Assembly (NCBI GenBank): GCA_035772405.1
Contig: JAYKKM010000507.1
Coordinates: 124,001 to 188,000 of the forward strand
DNA from: Chrysogorgia sp. JL179-B06
Lineage: Eukaryota > Cnidaria > Anthozoa > Scleralcyonacea > Chrysogorgiidae
Direction: 5' to 3'
Length of the DNA: 64,000 nucleotides
This document shows, piece after piece, positions 11,454 to 22,056 of the stretch; position 1 is the stretch's first letter, and each line of letters begins with the position of its first letter. A program made the position numbers and the translations under genes. Under the pieces are notes generated by a model. The model saw only the letters and a list, made by a program, of their open reading frames with translations. It did not search any database and had not been told where the DNA came from.

Positions 11454-12792
11454 GGACTGTTAGTGAAGATATCGCACTCGTTCAGTTTGTCTCACTGTAC
11501 AAAGATAAACAGACTCATGTTACCAACAGACAGTGCGCACAGACAGTATTTGTCTTAGTTGCAATGAAAGCATCTCACCCATACTGGAGTGAAGCTGCTA
11601 AATTCCTACAGGAATCTTAACACAAAGCTTTTTTTGATTTGGGAGTAGGTGATGAGAATTCCTTGATATATAAACAGAAGACTATGGGGACGAGAATTAG
11701 AATAATAAGGGAATTTAGCCTCTGATTATAATGTGCGTCATATTACCGCGTGGTTGGACATGCAGTGTACACTGAGTAACTAAGAACTAAGAATAAATCA
11801 ATAAAATATGGTGCGTTGGAAGATCCAAACAGTGAACAAGCATCTGAACGCAGGCTCGTCCTGAACTATATTTGTGACATCCATGACAGCTGGTGAAGGA
11901 ATGAAATTAACATACCGCATGCGTTGATAATATAGTTCAAATCTGATGCATTATGGGATATCTGATTAATCCTACTTTGCCCATGATGAGAATAATAAGG
12001 AAATTGGCATGAATATGTACGAGTGCTCAACTCGACAACATATGTATATATCATGCATGATCCTTGTTGTAAATCCTTTTGAAACGAAATGGATACAGTT
12101 AACACACATATAATTAACCTTTTATAGATGAATAACTAATGACTTCAAAATATTGATTATTTTCCTTTTATTCCAACTGAAAAGATGTTCTGTGATAGGC
12201 TTCACATGCTGCAAATAAATTTCAACACTCGAAATAAATTTCATATTTCCAAGTTTCCAAGTTTCTCTGTTTATTATATAAAAAATGTCCAATTGCTTAG
12301 AAAAAACAGCTTTAAACTATAGTGCTGTATCCAGTGTGGTTTATAACGATTTCGCTTGGGCCGGACAAATGTCAGGCCCACTATAAAGTTGCTCTACCAT
12401 TAGACGGATTGGCCGGCCAGTTCTCATGGCCATGTATTCCGATTTCCAATAAAGTTTTTAAGCACGTGCAAGACACAAAATAGCTTTTTTTAGATAGGTA
12501 GCAATTTTCTAGTCAATCTATAATAAATACATAATATGAATGTCAAAGGTTAATAAAAATATTTTAAGGAATGTAATTATGTAAACACTTTCAGTCTTTC
12601 AAGTCAAGTATGCGAGCGATACAATTCAATAGACAATTATAGGCTATATAACAACACAACAGTATTTCAGGTGATGAAGTGCGTAAGTGAGACAATGACA
12701 ATTTTATATTATAATCAGTTTTGGCTCTGGAGCCAGTCAGTGGATCACTGGATCATGATTGATGATTATCATGGGACATGGATGGTGGCAAG
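11454..12792. other. Unassigned intergenic stretch
   Basis: No conserved coding segment or structured repeat recognised on either strand. The sequence is AT-rich with only short chance open frames. Confidence 0.4.
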
Positions 12793-14045
12793 TCACAAGT
12801 GGCAACATTCAACCATCAGAGATTTCACTTTGGGTGATTTGGAGTACAGACGAAGAAGCATGTCTGTGATGCTCTTGAATAGCTCGCTGGTGAAAGAATC
12901 TTTGCAGGCAAGCTCCAATCTATGAGCATGACACCAACTCCAGAAAACCACAGAAGTTCTCGTTGCATGAAAATGCAACGAGGACTTCCGTGGCTTTTCT
13001 GGAGTTGGTGTTGGTGTTATGCTCATAGATTGGAGCTCGCCTGCAAAGATTATTTCACCAGCGAGCTATTCAAGAGCCATCCCGTTCTGACTCGCGACAT
13101 TAACGGACGCTCCATCGGTGCCGACACCAACGAGGATAGGTTTGGCCCCCAACATGGTGGCTTTGCTGAGCGACAGCTTCTACTGTTTGCTGGAGACATG
13201 CGATCAGACCATCTGCATCAGCTTTTGTAGGCACTTCAAGGCTAAAATACCTAGCGAAAGACCCAACTTTACCAGCTGTGTCGTCTTTTCGAAAACCCAT
13301 GATGATAACAAGCTCGTCTTCAACGTTACCAGCGTCAGTTGTACCATCCATAAGTAAACTATAAAAGTGCATGATTGACAGATTCTCCATAAAGGCACTG
13401 CGCTGGCTCTTTGCTATATGTGTGAATGATTTGGCAGAATCTTTGGTGGCATATGACTGACCTAAATCAACTCCATGGTGAATCTCCAGCTCTTGCATGT
13501 TATTTACAGAATGCCAGGTTTTCGTTGGCAAGGACATAGCAGATGTCAAACTTCTTGCACATCTTTTGCTGGAGCGTTTTTTCCATGGATAATAGGCTCT
13601 GTGCAATAGCAGCGTACAATGTCACGGGCTTATTTGCGGCTTTAGCTTGCTCAGTACGCAGTAGGGACATCGACAGCTTGTGCTGGTCACTCTTCGCATG
13701 ACAAAGCACATTGCTTAACTTTTGGTTGGTAGAGCCAAGGATACAAGCTATAGAGAAGTTCTTTATTTCACGGATCTTGTTTTCGAATTTTCTGCATGTC
13801 TGGCACCAAAGTCGTAACGTAATTTTGTTGATTATCACAGCCAAGCCAAGAGACTGCTTTGTGTTCCTTCTGTTGCTGCAATTGCCATTTCTGAAAGGTT
13901 GCCACAGATACTTGATTCTTAGCTTCAGGGCCGTCGAGAGCCAGAACGGGCCCCGGGTGATAATTTGCGCGCGGGCCCCTTCCGATATTTTTAGTTTCAA
14001 TAGCGTTATCTTGAAGTGAACAAACCAAACGCAAACCAAACGCAA
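12793..14045 (-). pseudogene. hAT-derived ZNF862/KIAA1586-like gene fragment
   Basis: Minus-strand segments give a typical member of this transposase-derived family. At about 13710-13500 is VLCHAKSDQHKLSMSLL, a zinc-finger-like CxH region, followed by KKFDICYVLANENLAF. At about 13500-13200 come ELEIHHGVDLGQSYATKD and FYSLLMDGTTDAGNVEDEL, the catalytic-aspartate region of hAT RNase-H folds. At 12960-12870 is CHAHRLELACKDSFTSELF. The frame changes between segments. The gene is disrupted at 12871-13077 by an inverted duplication, so it cannot encode a complete protein. Its relatives are abundant dispersed genes in cnidarians and fish. Confidence 0.7.
12871..13077. repeat. About 200-bp palindrome (inverted duplication) within the hAT-like pseudogene
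   Basis: The two arms (12871-12968 and 12973-13077) are near-identical complements centred on CGTTGCATGAAAATGCAACG (12961-12980). They differ by a handful of substitutions and one 6-bp GGTGTT insertion in the right arm. Because the arms are coding-derived, the peptide motif HRLELACKD is read on both strands. This is a foldback of gene sequence, not a transposon with its own termini. Confidence 0.9.
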
Positions 14046-15389
14046 ACCATCAGGACCGGAAGCGCAGACGAATTAATTACGTGTAAGTAAATAAATTACG
14101 TAGACTACTGACTACACAGCCGATTTTCCCAAGTTTTTTATTTTATTTTGTACAGTTGAATCTCAAAAACTTAAACATCTTAAATTCAAATAACAACCTA
14201 GTGATGGAATTGTTTATGGCTCCCTTGTTTCAGTTGTTTGTCTGTATCGACACGTGAATGCAGCAATCTTGAAATTTGAACCTTTGAGTGCAGGGAGAAG
14301 GGCACAGAATGTGGGTAAGAAACCTGGGGCGAGTAAATAAATATTTAAAATGGCGATTACTAGATGCGAAGCTGAAGAAGTCAGATTGTCTTTTCTGTAC
14401 ACAAGCTTTTTACTTCAAAAATCGATTAGCAATTAGTGGGTATGTTTTAACAGTGTTATTAGTAATACAAGTAGTGAGCACAGCATCATTCTAGTCCATA
14501 TTCCGATATTCGTTGCTAAATAAATCTGACAAACATAATTTTCCTTGGTCGGTCAAAATGGTCGGTCATTTGGAATTTTTGGTCGGCTATTAGCCGATTA
14601 CCTGCCGTTATAATCCACTCTGGCTGTATCAGCGATAATCGTCACAGGTGAGATTATCACTTTTATTAGTTGTGGAAAAATCAATAAAACACTCTACTTT
14701 ATATAATAATTTGTACTAATCATCCACACAAACATATTTGTGTATACACACACAATATAAACATACACATAATAATATAAAATAATGATTATACATTTAT
14801 ACATATTTATATAATAACGTGACTTCTGTGTGCATTTTCACTGGTTGACTGTGATCTATTAAAGAGGACACATATACACACAGATGACGTCACATCCACG
14901 CCATATCAGGTCAGCATACATATTTTCAGAGTTCCAAATGAACTCAGTTATGCCCGGGAACCCCAGCACAAAGGTATCAAATTTAGGCAAAAATTTAAAA
15001 CTAGGCAAGTGCAAATCGTAAATTAGGTTGTCTAGTTTTATTGTAACAGAGTGTAAAACCGTTCAAACTAATCCATGGTTTTCTGGTTGTTTCGTGATCA
15101 GTTTTGTTCTATATGTAGACTATACTATCCTTTATTGCACAATTATGAAACAGCTGTTTGTTTATTAATTGCAAAGGCCCTCGTCTCATCTTACATGTCA
15201 AGAAACGTGCTAGTTTTGGGTGCAGAAGACTGGGAACGGCCTATTTGTTTCTATTTCTAGGCCGTTCTCAGGCCACCTGATACGCCTGTAATTGTACGCT
15301 TATTAACATATCGAATTGACATGGAATTAACGCAAAGCAGCGGCTAACTCGTATACCTATCCAAGCCTATCGAGTGTTCGGGTCTGGGG
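14046..15389. other. Unassigned intergenic stretch
   Basis: Contains repeated GGTCGGTCA-type short motifs near 14545-14590 but no recognisable gene. Confidence 0.35.
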
Positions 15390-15435
15390 ACAAATTATGA
15401 ACCAGGTCTGCAACAAATTATGAACCAGGTCTGCA
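15390..15435. repeat. 23-bp tandem direct repeat, two copies
   Basis: Two exact head-to-tail copies of a 23-bp unit beginning ACAAATTATGAACC lie immediately upstream of the ATG at 15441. Confidence 0.95.
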
Positions 15436-15440
15436 ACAAA

Positions 15441-16006
15441 ATGGCGACGTTGTTGAGAAATGAGAAGGTTTTAAATGGATTATTGCTGATGTGTAACATA
15501 AAAAAGCTAAGGAACACAATGTCGTCTAGGAGGTGCTTTAAAGTTAAAAAAGCCGTCAAAGTAGTCAGTTATAAAGGAGGAAAAGTAAATCAAAGATCAA
15601 AGCTGAACGTTCCTCTTCAGTACTCTTTTGGGCAATCGCCTTCTCCAGTCGCTTTTGCTGTTGATAGTACTTCTATCGGACAATGTGTTGCCGAATCTGA
15701 CCAATTGATGAACATAGACTCTCCGACAAAGGAAAAAAAGAGGAAAGCTTCGTATAAAAATAAAAGTGTTGTATCGGGAGAGAAAGATCCGGTTGGAGAC
15801 TGCATGACTTAATCTTTGCCAACAACTCATATCTGTGCAAATAGAAAGTCAAGCATTGCCCACAAACCAACAATGTGTCATTCCTTTGTGTGAACAAAAT
15901 GCTTGTGGGAGATGCCTTGACTGCAGTCCAGGACATTTTATGTGTGATGAACACAAAGTTGGTTCATGCAGGAGGTAGAACTCTTCACTCACCTGAGATC
16001 TGGAAG
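15441..16006 (+). CDS. Exon(s) of an unidentified gene with a Cys-rich cluster (possibly KDZ-associated)
   Basis: An ATG at 15441 opens a basic, serine/lysine-rich segment of about 124 codons ending at 15812. In another frame (about 15813-15967) follows a compact cysteine/histidine cluster, CxxxxxCxxxxCGRCLDC then HFMCDEH, shaped like a small treble-clef or B-box zinc fold. Similar clusters accompany KDZ-type transposase genes of marine invertebrates; that link is from memory of the pattern and is tentative. A GT donor follows LHSPEIWK near 16006. The frame change between the parts means either an intron or decay. Confidence 0.4.
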
Positions 16007-16110
16007 GTATAGACAGTTATTTCTATGGTATTATAGTGGATATTTAATTATAAGAACCAGTTGCAACTGCAAATGTGTTCTTAGCTTTAAATTAGATTTA
16101 ACTTAATGTT

Positions 16111-16318
16111 TTAGGCCTGGTTCAAATGCTGTGCTTTTCATGAGCCATACATAATTTGTATTGTATTCAACTAATTTTAGTCAATGTTTCATTCAAATGG
16201 ACCTGCTTCCCATGAGCCATATTTCAGGGCTGCTTACATGATACTGGAATGAGTTAACATGTTAATTATCTGAATAGGTACGGCTCATGAAAAGCATGGT
16301 GTATGAACCTGGGCCTAA
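16111..16318. mobile_element. 208-bp MITE with about 35-bp inverted termini
   Basis: The left end TTAGGCCTGGTTCAAATGC and the right end are imperfect complements (GAACCTGGGCCTAA on the plus strand). Inner arms CTTTTCATGAGCC and GGCTCATGAAAAG also pair. TA dinucleotides flank the GGCC termini, compatible with a TA target duplication. It would lie in an intron if the neighbouring exons belong together. Confidence 0.75.
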
Positions 16319-16372
16319 ATATAAATTGCCAGTCACCACTGGTTCACTAATGAATTCCTTCCAATATTATTA

Positions 16373-16481
16373 GGAGGACAGGTATTCACCTTATACATGT
16401 AAAGAGATGGCTATATGGCATACAATACACGATGTTGATCATGGTTACACATGCGATGTTATTGTAATTAATGGAAACGGT
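16373..16481 (+). CDS. Probable internal exon of an unidentified gene
   Basis: An open stretch of 36 codons (EDRYSPYTCKEMAIWHTIH...) is bordered by TATTATTAG and GGTATGT, good acceptor and donor sequences. The codons look constrained, with cysteines and histidines and no stop. It probably follows the cysteine-rich exon upstream. Function unknown. Confidence 0.4.
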
Positions 16482-16784
16482 ATGTTGAAGTATTTGCATT
16501 TATTTTTTTTTGTTTATTAAACTTTGCCAAGTATAGAATAATAAATGGCAGGTTCACCACAACAATATACACCAATTACTACAAGCCTATAAAGTTTTGT
16601 AGTTACAATAGATTAAGAGGGACTCAAGAGGAATGTTGCAATTGTTGCAATTTCTCACAATGACAAATGGTAGGCCTCATATTCAATATTCTTGCAGTAC
16701 ACTAACCTTTTATATTTTTATACAAACTATATATACATTATACATGCCAGTTATTTATTGTAAATTATATATTTTTTAGGCCAA

Positions 16785-17475
16785 CAGAATACCGGTATTT
16801 TTTCAAATACTGGTATGGAGATCTGAATAATTCCAAAAATACCGGTATACCGACATTTCGGTATTTTGCTCGCCAAAACCTGCCATGGGAAAATAATTCA
16901 CAAATTTTAACATCTATAATCACGTTTAGAAACTTGTTATCATTCACAGATGGATCAATCTTGTTACTTGAACGTGTGCACTGTACCTTCAGCTGCCTCG
17001 TACACAAACGTCTGTTATTATATGAGCGATAATCAAGTGTTAAGCTTCGGATACACGGGCAATATTTCTCTTGCGATGGTGAAGCAATGGCGATAAAATG
17101 GTGATAAAATGGGATGCCTTCGCGAGGACGAAATTACTATCGTGCTTTCGAACGGCAAAGTTTCCCGCCATTGTTGCCGAAAGTTGAAACCACCGAACTT
17201 TTGTTCGGCAACGATTGTCAAAGAGTTTGGAGGCATCACTGGTCAAGTCAAGTGTGTCGTGTTCTTTTTTACTAGCCAAACAGTAGCGTTATGAAGAAGA
17301 CAAGCTTAAGGGACTATTAAAGGGTTTGTTTTAGTTTGACAAAACTTTTCATTTTTCCGTTTACGTTACATGATAGTATTGAACTTATTTTTCTCGAGGT
17401 TCAGTTCCAGTGAGATTTTTAGAAAAGATATGGTAAAAATACCGATATACCGGTATTCGCAATACCGATTCTCTC
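16785..17475. mobile_element. Possible inverted-repeat element with ATACCGGTAT motifs
   Basis: Clusters of the palindrome ATACCGGTAT and variants occur at about 16789-16865 and again at 17428-17470 in opposite arrangement, enclosing about 560 bp with no recognisable gene. This suggests a non-autonomous element with motif-rich termini. Exact ends and target duplication could not be fixed. Confidence 0.45.
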
Positions 17476-17820
17476 TACAACAGCACATTATTAAATTCAA
17501 GTTTTCTGTTCCCGTTTCTAGTAGCTCGTTTGTGCATTTATATAATTGAGGTACTGATGTAATACATGTAGCTAGGGAGTTCACATCATGGTGAGCAGAA
17601 TAAGCATGACTTGTAGTGCTCGCTATGTCATTATGCCAGATTTACATAGGCCACTTCAGGTACTCCACACAGGCCACAATCTTTGGACCTTAGTCTCCAA
17701 TTTCAAGTAATTAAATGTTAACATGCATCTAAAATGATAATTTCCTTAAATGGGTCCCAGTCGAAGCCTCTCAATCCTGACATCATACACAATTTATTTT
17801 TAATTTTAATGATCTAGTAC

Positions 17821-18465
17821 TATGCCTGGTGGGAAAAAGTTGTGCATCCCAAGGACATCTCAGTCGTTCAAGTGGAATGCAAGCGAAGTTACGTCCACAG
17901 CAGCACAAAGTTCACTATATCATGGTGGAAATACCTCCAGTGAAATATACTATAAAAGGAAATTCAGTATGTGTTTTTAAAATACTGTATTTTAACCTCA
18001 CTGTATAGCCCATTGGTCACTTTAAGGATCTTATTCTGGCTGATGCCACAGGATTTTAGTATGCACATGGTAAGATCTGTATGTCCAGACAAAAAATTGT
18101 TTACATCAAGTTTAATATCAATTTATATGTTATTTTATTATATCATAGAATCATTCTGATGAAGAAAATGATGAAGAACTACATGGGTCATACAGGTCTT
18201 CTGTCGCTTGTAATCAAGATGGTACACCCAACCTGTTGGCCAGAAACACAGATATGCCTCGGTATATAACTGATTCCCCATCAACATCATACAGGTAAAA
18301 TAATAGGTTAAAAGTATAAAAAAAGATACAAATAAGCCACAGTTACTTATTATCCATTTTCTGTTTGCTTATTTCACTTAGTTCTTATATCTCTGGTTAA
18401 CGAGGATGATTCGACTATAGTTCGGACGAAGAGGAACCACTACAACTGCAGAATGTTTCAATGAG
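17821..18465 (+). CDS. Exons of an unidentified multicopy-type gene, interrupted before the Polinton
   Basis: An ATG at 17821 begins MPGGKKLCIPRTSQSFKW and runs to a GT near 17968. A second exon at 18149-18294 (NHSDEENDEELHGSY...) has AG and GT borders. A third at 18421-18465 (SDEEEPLQLQNVSM) starts after TATAG and ends at a GT. Acidic serine-rich content and the PRTSQSFK start resemble a dispersed cnidarian gene family whose function I do not know. The donor at 18466 has no obvious partner before the Polinton at 18797, so the rest of the gene is missing or lies beyond the insertion. Confidence 0.4.
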
Positions 18466-18556
18466 GTATCGATCTGTGCATAATCTCTTAATGTAATTTT
18501 GACATGTGATGCAGAATAGATTGAAATTTGTATGAATTGTACATGACTTTAAATAG

Positions 18557-18680
18557 TTTAATGGCCCTTTCTCGATATATGAGCAACCGAAATGTAAAAT
18601 TATTATAGCATCAACCCAAGTCAGTTTTAGGATTGGTTTGTATTTCGGTTGTTCATATATCGAGAAAGTGCCAATTTAAA
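18557..18680. mobile_element. About 120-bp MITE with about 32-bp inverted termini
   Basis: TGGCCCTTTCTCGATATATG on the left pairs with CATATATCGAGAAAGTGCCA on the right, and complementarity continues through CAACCGAAAT. TTTAA lies outside both ends, compatible with a TTAA-like duplication. Confidence 0.75.
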
Positions 18681-18790
18681 GTGCCTATGAAACGAAATTT
18701 TCGAACTGTTTTTCTGTTTTGCATGCTATTTAGTAGTGAACATTAGTCTGCCATAGTTAGAATTTCGAATTTTGTTCTTAGAATACCGTA

Positions 18791-18796
18791 AATATC
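18791..18796. repeat. Left target-site duplication of the Polinton (AATATC)
   Basis: The six bases AATATC directly precede the element and are repeated exactly after its right end at 36988-36993. A 6-bp duplication is the known length for Polintons. Confidence 0.95.
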
Positions 18797-19041
18797 AGTA
18801 GTAAAAGGCCGATTCTAGCTCACCCCCCTTCCTCAGGAAATATCCTGAGGGGGTGAGTTAGAATAGGCCTTTTACTACTACTGTCAGGGTCAAGTTTCAA
18901 GGTCAAGTTCCAAGAATTATCTCGAAAAATAATTCCAAGAATTCCTTAAAAAAGGGGCGTGGCAGAGATGCCTTAAAAAGGGGTGTGGCCGAGATGCCTT
19001 AAAAAAAGGCGTGGTCGAGACATCTTGAAAAGGGCGTGGTC
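18797..19041. repeat. Left terminal inverted repeat (245 bp)
   Basis: Matches the complement of 36721-36987 with one substitution and two length differences: the right end has one additional AGT and a 19-bp longer run of AAGGTCAAG-type repeats. The outer about 90 bp is itself a hairpin: AGTAGTAAAAGGCC...CACCCCC pairs with GGGGGTGAG...GGCCTTTTACTACT around the loop CCTCAGGAAATATCCTGAGG. Confidence 0.95.
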
Positions 19042-19125
19042 GAGACGTCTTAAAAGGGTGTGGTTGAAATGTCTTGAATAAGGGCGTGGCCAAATTTTTT
19101 TAAATCAGGGCGTGGTCGAGCTAGA
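18948..19125. repeat. GGGCGTGGTCGAGA-type tandem repeats at the left end
   Basis: About seven degenerate units of 24-30 bp share a core GGGCGTGG(T/C)CGAGAxxTCTTxAAAA. Part lies in the inverted repeat and part extends inward, so the right terminus has fewer units. From here to 19262 there is no gene. Confidence 0.85.
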
Positions 19126-19262
19126 CTCCAAAAATTATTCCAAATATTATTGTGCGACGTGGTTTACATTCTGTAGTAACGGCATGCAGTCAGACTTGGT
19201 GGGTCGTCGTTGGTGTTATGCTTGGCTTGGTGGGTCTGGGTTCTGGTGGTGGCTCGTGTCCC

Positions 19263-20039
19263 CTATTCCGCGATGAGGTAATGTCCGATCGCCAAAGTGT
19301 TCACCTTGTCGGGTAGGATACATCGCTTGTCGTCATTGCTACTTAGTGCTATCTTGTTGACCGTCTCTGTGTAAATTTCGTGTTTCCTACTTCTAAAAGT
19401 ATTCATACTTCTCATTTGTGGCTCTCCGGAGAACAAGCACTCTTCATAGTCTTCAAATGTTATTGATTTGTCTACAACTCCTCTCTTCATCCCCTTGCAT
19501 CTCTTCTTTTCTGATTCGTTAGTCTTATATGCGTACAGCTTGGCTCTTAAACCAACAAACTCTAATATTTGTTCTCCGTTATTCTCGTCCTTGAACATAC
19601 CTACAACCATTTCGTTCAAACCTGTCGGAATACAGGAGGGGTGATCCTTAGAGTAACCAGAGGTGTCGAACCTCTCGCTAACGTCGTTAGAGATGTCTTT
19701 GTAAAAGTCATCGGTGTGTATCTCGTACATTAGACTGTCAGTGTCAGTGAACAATAACTTAGCAGCATCCCCATATTTAGGCTTAATGTATCCGTAGTGA
19801 AACTCGTACATTATAGTCTTGCTCAAGTCTAAGATACTCATACCAAGGTATACAGGTTTGTAGAATTTCACTTTCGTTCTCTTCATGTGTACTGCTATTA
19901 GGTTCTCGCTAAAGATTGTACGGTGACTATAATTTGGCTTAGAAACTAACTTGTTCATTTTCTTTTCGCTCGTCACTATCTTGATGTCTACCCTATTCCT
20001 AATATTTTCCATAGTTTTTCCAAACACTGAGTTGTTCAT
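19263..20039 (-). pseudogene. PolB: Polinton DNA polymerase B, C-terminal part (motifs B and C)
   Basis: This is the palm and thumb end of the protein-primed family B polymerase that replicates the element. It begins at motif B (NNSVFGKTMENIR, residues 2-14), contains the catalytic motif C FTDTDSLMY (about 97-105) with both metal-binding aspartates, and the KGMKRGV thumb contact (about 182-188). It continues the fragment at 20644-22056 and is severed from it by about 600 bp of inserted sequence, so its ATG is an internal methionine, not a natural start. The catalytic residues themselves are intact. Confidence 0.9.
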
Positions 20040-20040
20040 T

Positions 20041-20643
20041 AATTATAAGTAATACAATGGTTTTTAAGAATATAGTGATTAAATCTCCCGCAAACCGAGG
20101 AATGTTTGTGAAAGTCCCGAGGGAAAGCATGAGGGCGAAGCCCGAAGGCGTCCCGAGGGACTTTCACAAACATTCCGCGGTTTGCGGGAGATTTGATCAC
20201 TATATTCTTAAAAACCATTGTATTAGTTTGTAATACCATGATGACCGAGGTGAAACTAGTGTTTTCATTGTACAAAACTAATTGATAGTAGGAGTATTGT
20301 GTAATACAATGCATGATCAGTGATGTATTCAACAATTTTCCATTGTAGGAAATTAATATAATTGTGTGAAATGTTTAGTGAAAAGTGAATATTAATAAGT
20401 CGAGTAATTAACACTTTATCTTACTGTCATTAACATTGTAGTGTAATTATTTTGTTTGTTGTGTAAAACGTATTAACAAAACTCTTTGTCGTGTCTTTGA
20501 ATTTTGGCTCATGAATTTTAATCAGGGAGAAATTAGAAATCTGCCCGGCTTTGCCGGGAGATTTAGAGATCTCCCCGCTAAAGCCGGGAATATCGTGATT
20601 AAACCACCCGGCGAGAACAAAAGAACCCGAGGTCATCATGGTA
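20041..20643. mobile_element. Nested non-autonomous insertion splitting the polymerase gene
   Basis: The polymerase reading stops after DKDFFK at 20647 and resumes with LMNNSV at 20042. The intervening roughly 600 bp has no coding continuity. It contains a 17-bp inverted repeat (GTAATACCATGATGACC at 20229-20245, complement at 20631-20647) and, adjacent to it, a separate perfect foldback at 20051-20224. No GT-AG intron borders fit. The precise target duplication could not be settled. Confidence 0.8.
20051..20224. repeat. 174-bp foldback MITE inside the nested insertion
   Basis: Arms of about 74 bp (starting AATACAATGGTTTTTAAG and ending in its complement) differ at only two positions. They surround a short GC-rich loop that contains GGGCGAAGCCC. 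It could form a long hairpin in either strand. Confidence 0.9.
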
Positions 20644-22056
20644 TTACTTAAAGAAATCTTTGTCGAAACTGTTCATAGCCTTTGTTCTTAGTTGTGTGTT
20701 AAGATCTATGTAACTCTTCATCCAATCTTCCTCTCTGAAAGTAATCCCTCTGTGAATTTTTGTTAGCTTCATTCCATATTTAAGATACAGCTTAAGATTC
20801 TTATAATGAACGACGTAATTTTTCTTGTTCATCAAGTTAGGGGCTAGCTTTTCCACTCCGTTAATTAATAACCTCTCTGGGGCTAGAGGATAGTCGTTAT
20901 GAGCATCGTGAAGTTCCTTAGGATATTCTAGGTCAACTACTAGAATACAGGGTATGTTCTTCCAGTTCTTTAGTTGTACACTGTTCATCCACTTGAAATC
21001 TCCCATAGGTAATTTCATACTCATAGCACATCCATAGAGGTTGTTTGCATCAAGGTATGGTAAGTATACACTAGGTTTGGTAGGATCGTGTTTTGCTTGT
21101 GGTTCTGACTGTGGTTCTGATTGTGGTTCTGACTGTGGTTCTGACTGTGGTTCTGACTGTGGTTCTGACTGTGGTGTTCTTGTATACCCCATATGTTTGT
21201 TATTGGCTTTGGCGTGTCTTTTTGTAATGGTGGACACTCCTCCTCTGATACCTTTCTCTATCATCAACAACATGTCAATGTCGGTCAGTAATTCTAGTTC
21301 TGCTTCTGTTATTTTTAGTAGTGCGTCCCATGATAGTCCTGGAGATGTGTAGTACCATGCAGGGTCTAGTCCATAATTTTTCATGCAAACAGACCTGAAG
21401 TTCTCGAACACATCCTCCAGCAACATCACGTCTGTCAACAGGTAAAGGTCGTGGTAATCCTTCATGGTCTTCATTCCGAAGTTTTTCCAAACTTTTTGGG
21501 CATGCTCATAGTCCTCGTCGCTGATGTCGGTGTCAGTCAGTCTCGAGTAGAACTCCTCTATAGGAGGCAGCTTATCCTCTTTTAGTCTCTCTATCTTGTC
21601 CATGTACTCGTATGGGTATACACCTTTCTTGGAAACTAGCTCGAAATCTTCGTCTTTTTCGAACTGTTTTCTTGTGGCTACTAACTGATCGTGAGACAAG
21701 TTCTTTGCTAGTCTATCTAGACTAGAAGCCATGAACTTAAAACTGTCTAAGAATCTAATTTCTCTGATGATAGGTTTTTCTTTACCAGTCTTATCGGTGT
21801 AGTGGTCCACCACAATGTTTTTACTGAAGGAGATGTATTTCTCCTCGTTACATGGAATACAGTTCACGTCTCCACCTAGGCTTTTGATAAACAAGTGAGC
21901 GTCGTATCCAGACAAGTTGTGGAAAATAACAGGAACAAATTTTGGTAATTTGTATTTTAGGTTACACGACGTGTGTGCAGCTCCTCTGAATTTTCCTGTC
22001 ATGTGACAATGGTCTCTGACTTTGAAGTCTTTAGGGTTGGTAAAAGTTTTTTTCAC
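20644..22056 (-). pseudogene. PolB: Polinton DNA polymerase B, middle part (exonuclease II/III, motif A)
   Basis: It opens with an HNH/endonuclease-VII-like zinc segment VRDHCHMTGKFRGAAH (about 13-28), common in Polinton polymerases. It then has the proofreading motif FHNLSGYDAHLF (about 45-56), the ExoIII box YLLTDVMLLEDV (about 205-216) and polymerase motif A YLDANNLYG (about 334-342) holding the first catalytic aspartate. Between ExoIII and motif A is a QSEP tetrapeptide repeat. The start is artificial: the frame is shifted by one base relative to the N-terminal part near 22040 in a CTTTT run, and the C-terminus is cut by the nested insertion. Confidence 0.9.
21098..21175. repeat. 12-bp tandem repeat coding (QSEP)n inside the polymerase
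   Basis: About 6.5 copies of TGTGGTTCTGAC read as Gln-Ser-Glu-Pro on the minus strand. The unit length preserves frame. It lies between the exonuclease and palm domains, probably in a surface loop. Confidence 0.95.

Noticed and set aside
20041..20643. Intron in the polymerase gene
   Set aside because: No GT...AG borders coincide with the points where polymerase coding stops and resumes, and the region has transposon-style inverted repeats.
21041..21352. Plus-strand frame with repeated Cys-Gly-Ser-Asp
   Set aside because: It is the antisense shadow of the polymerase QSEP repeat.
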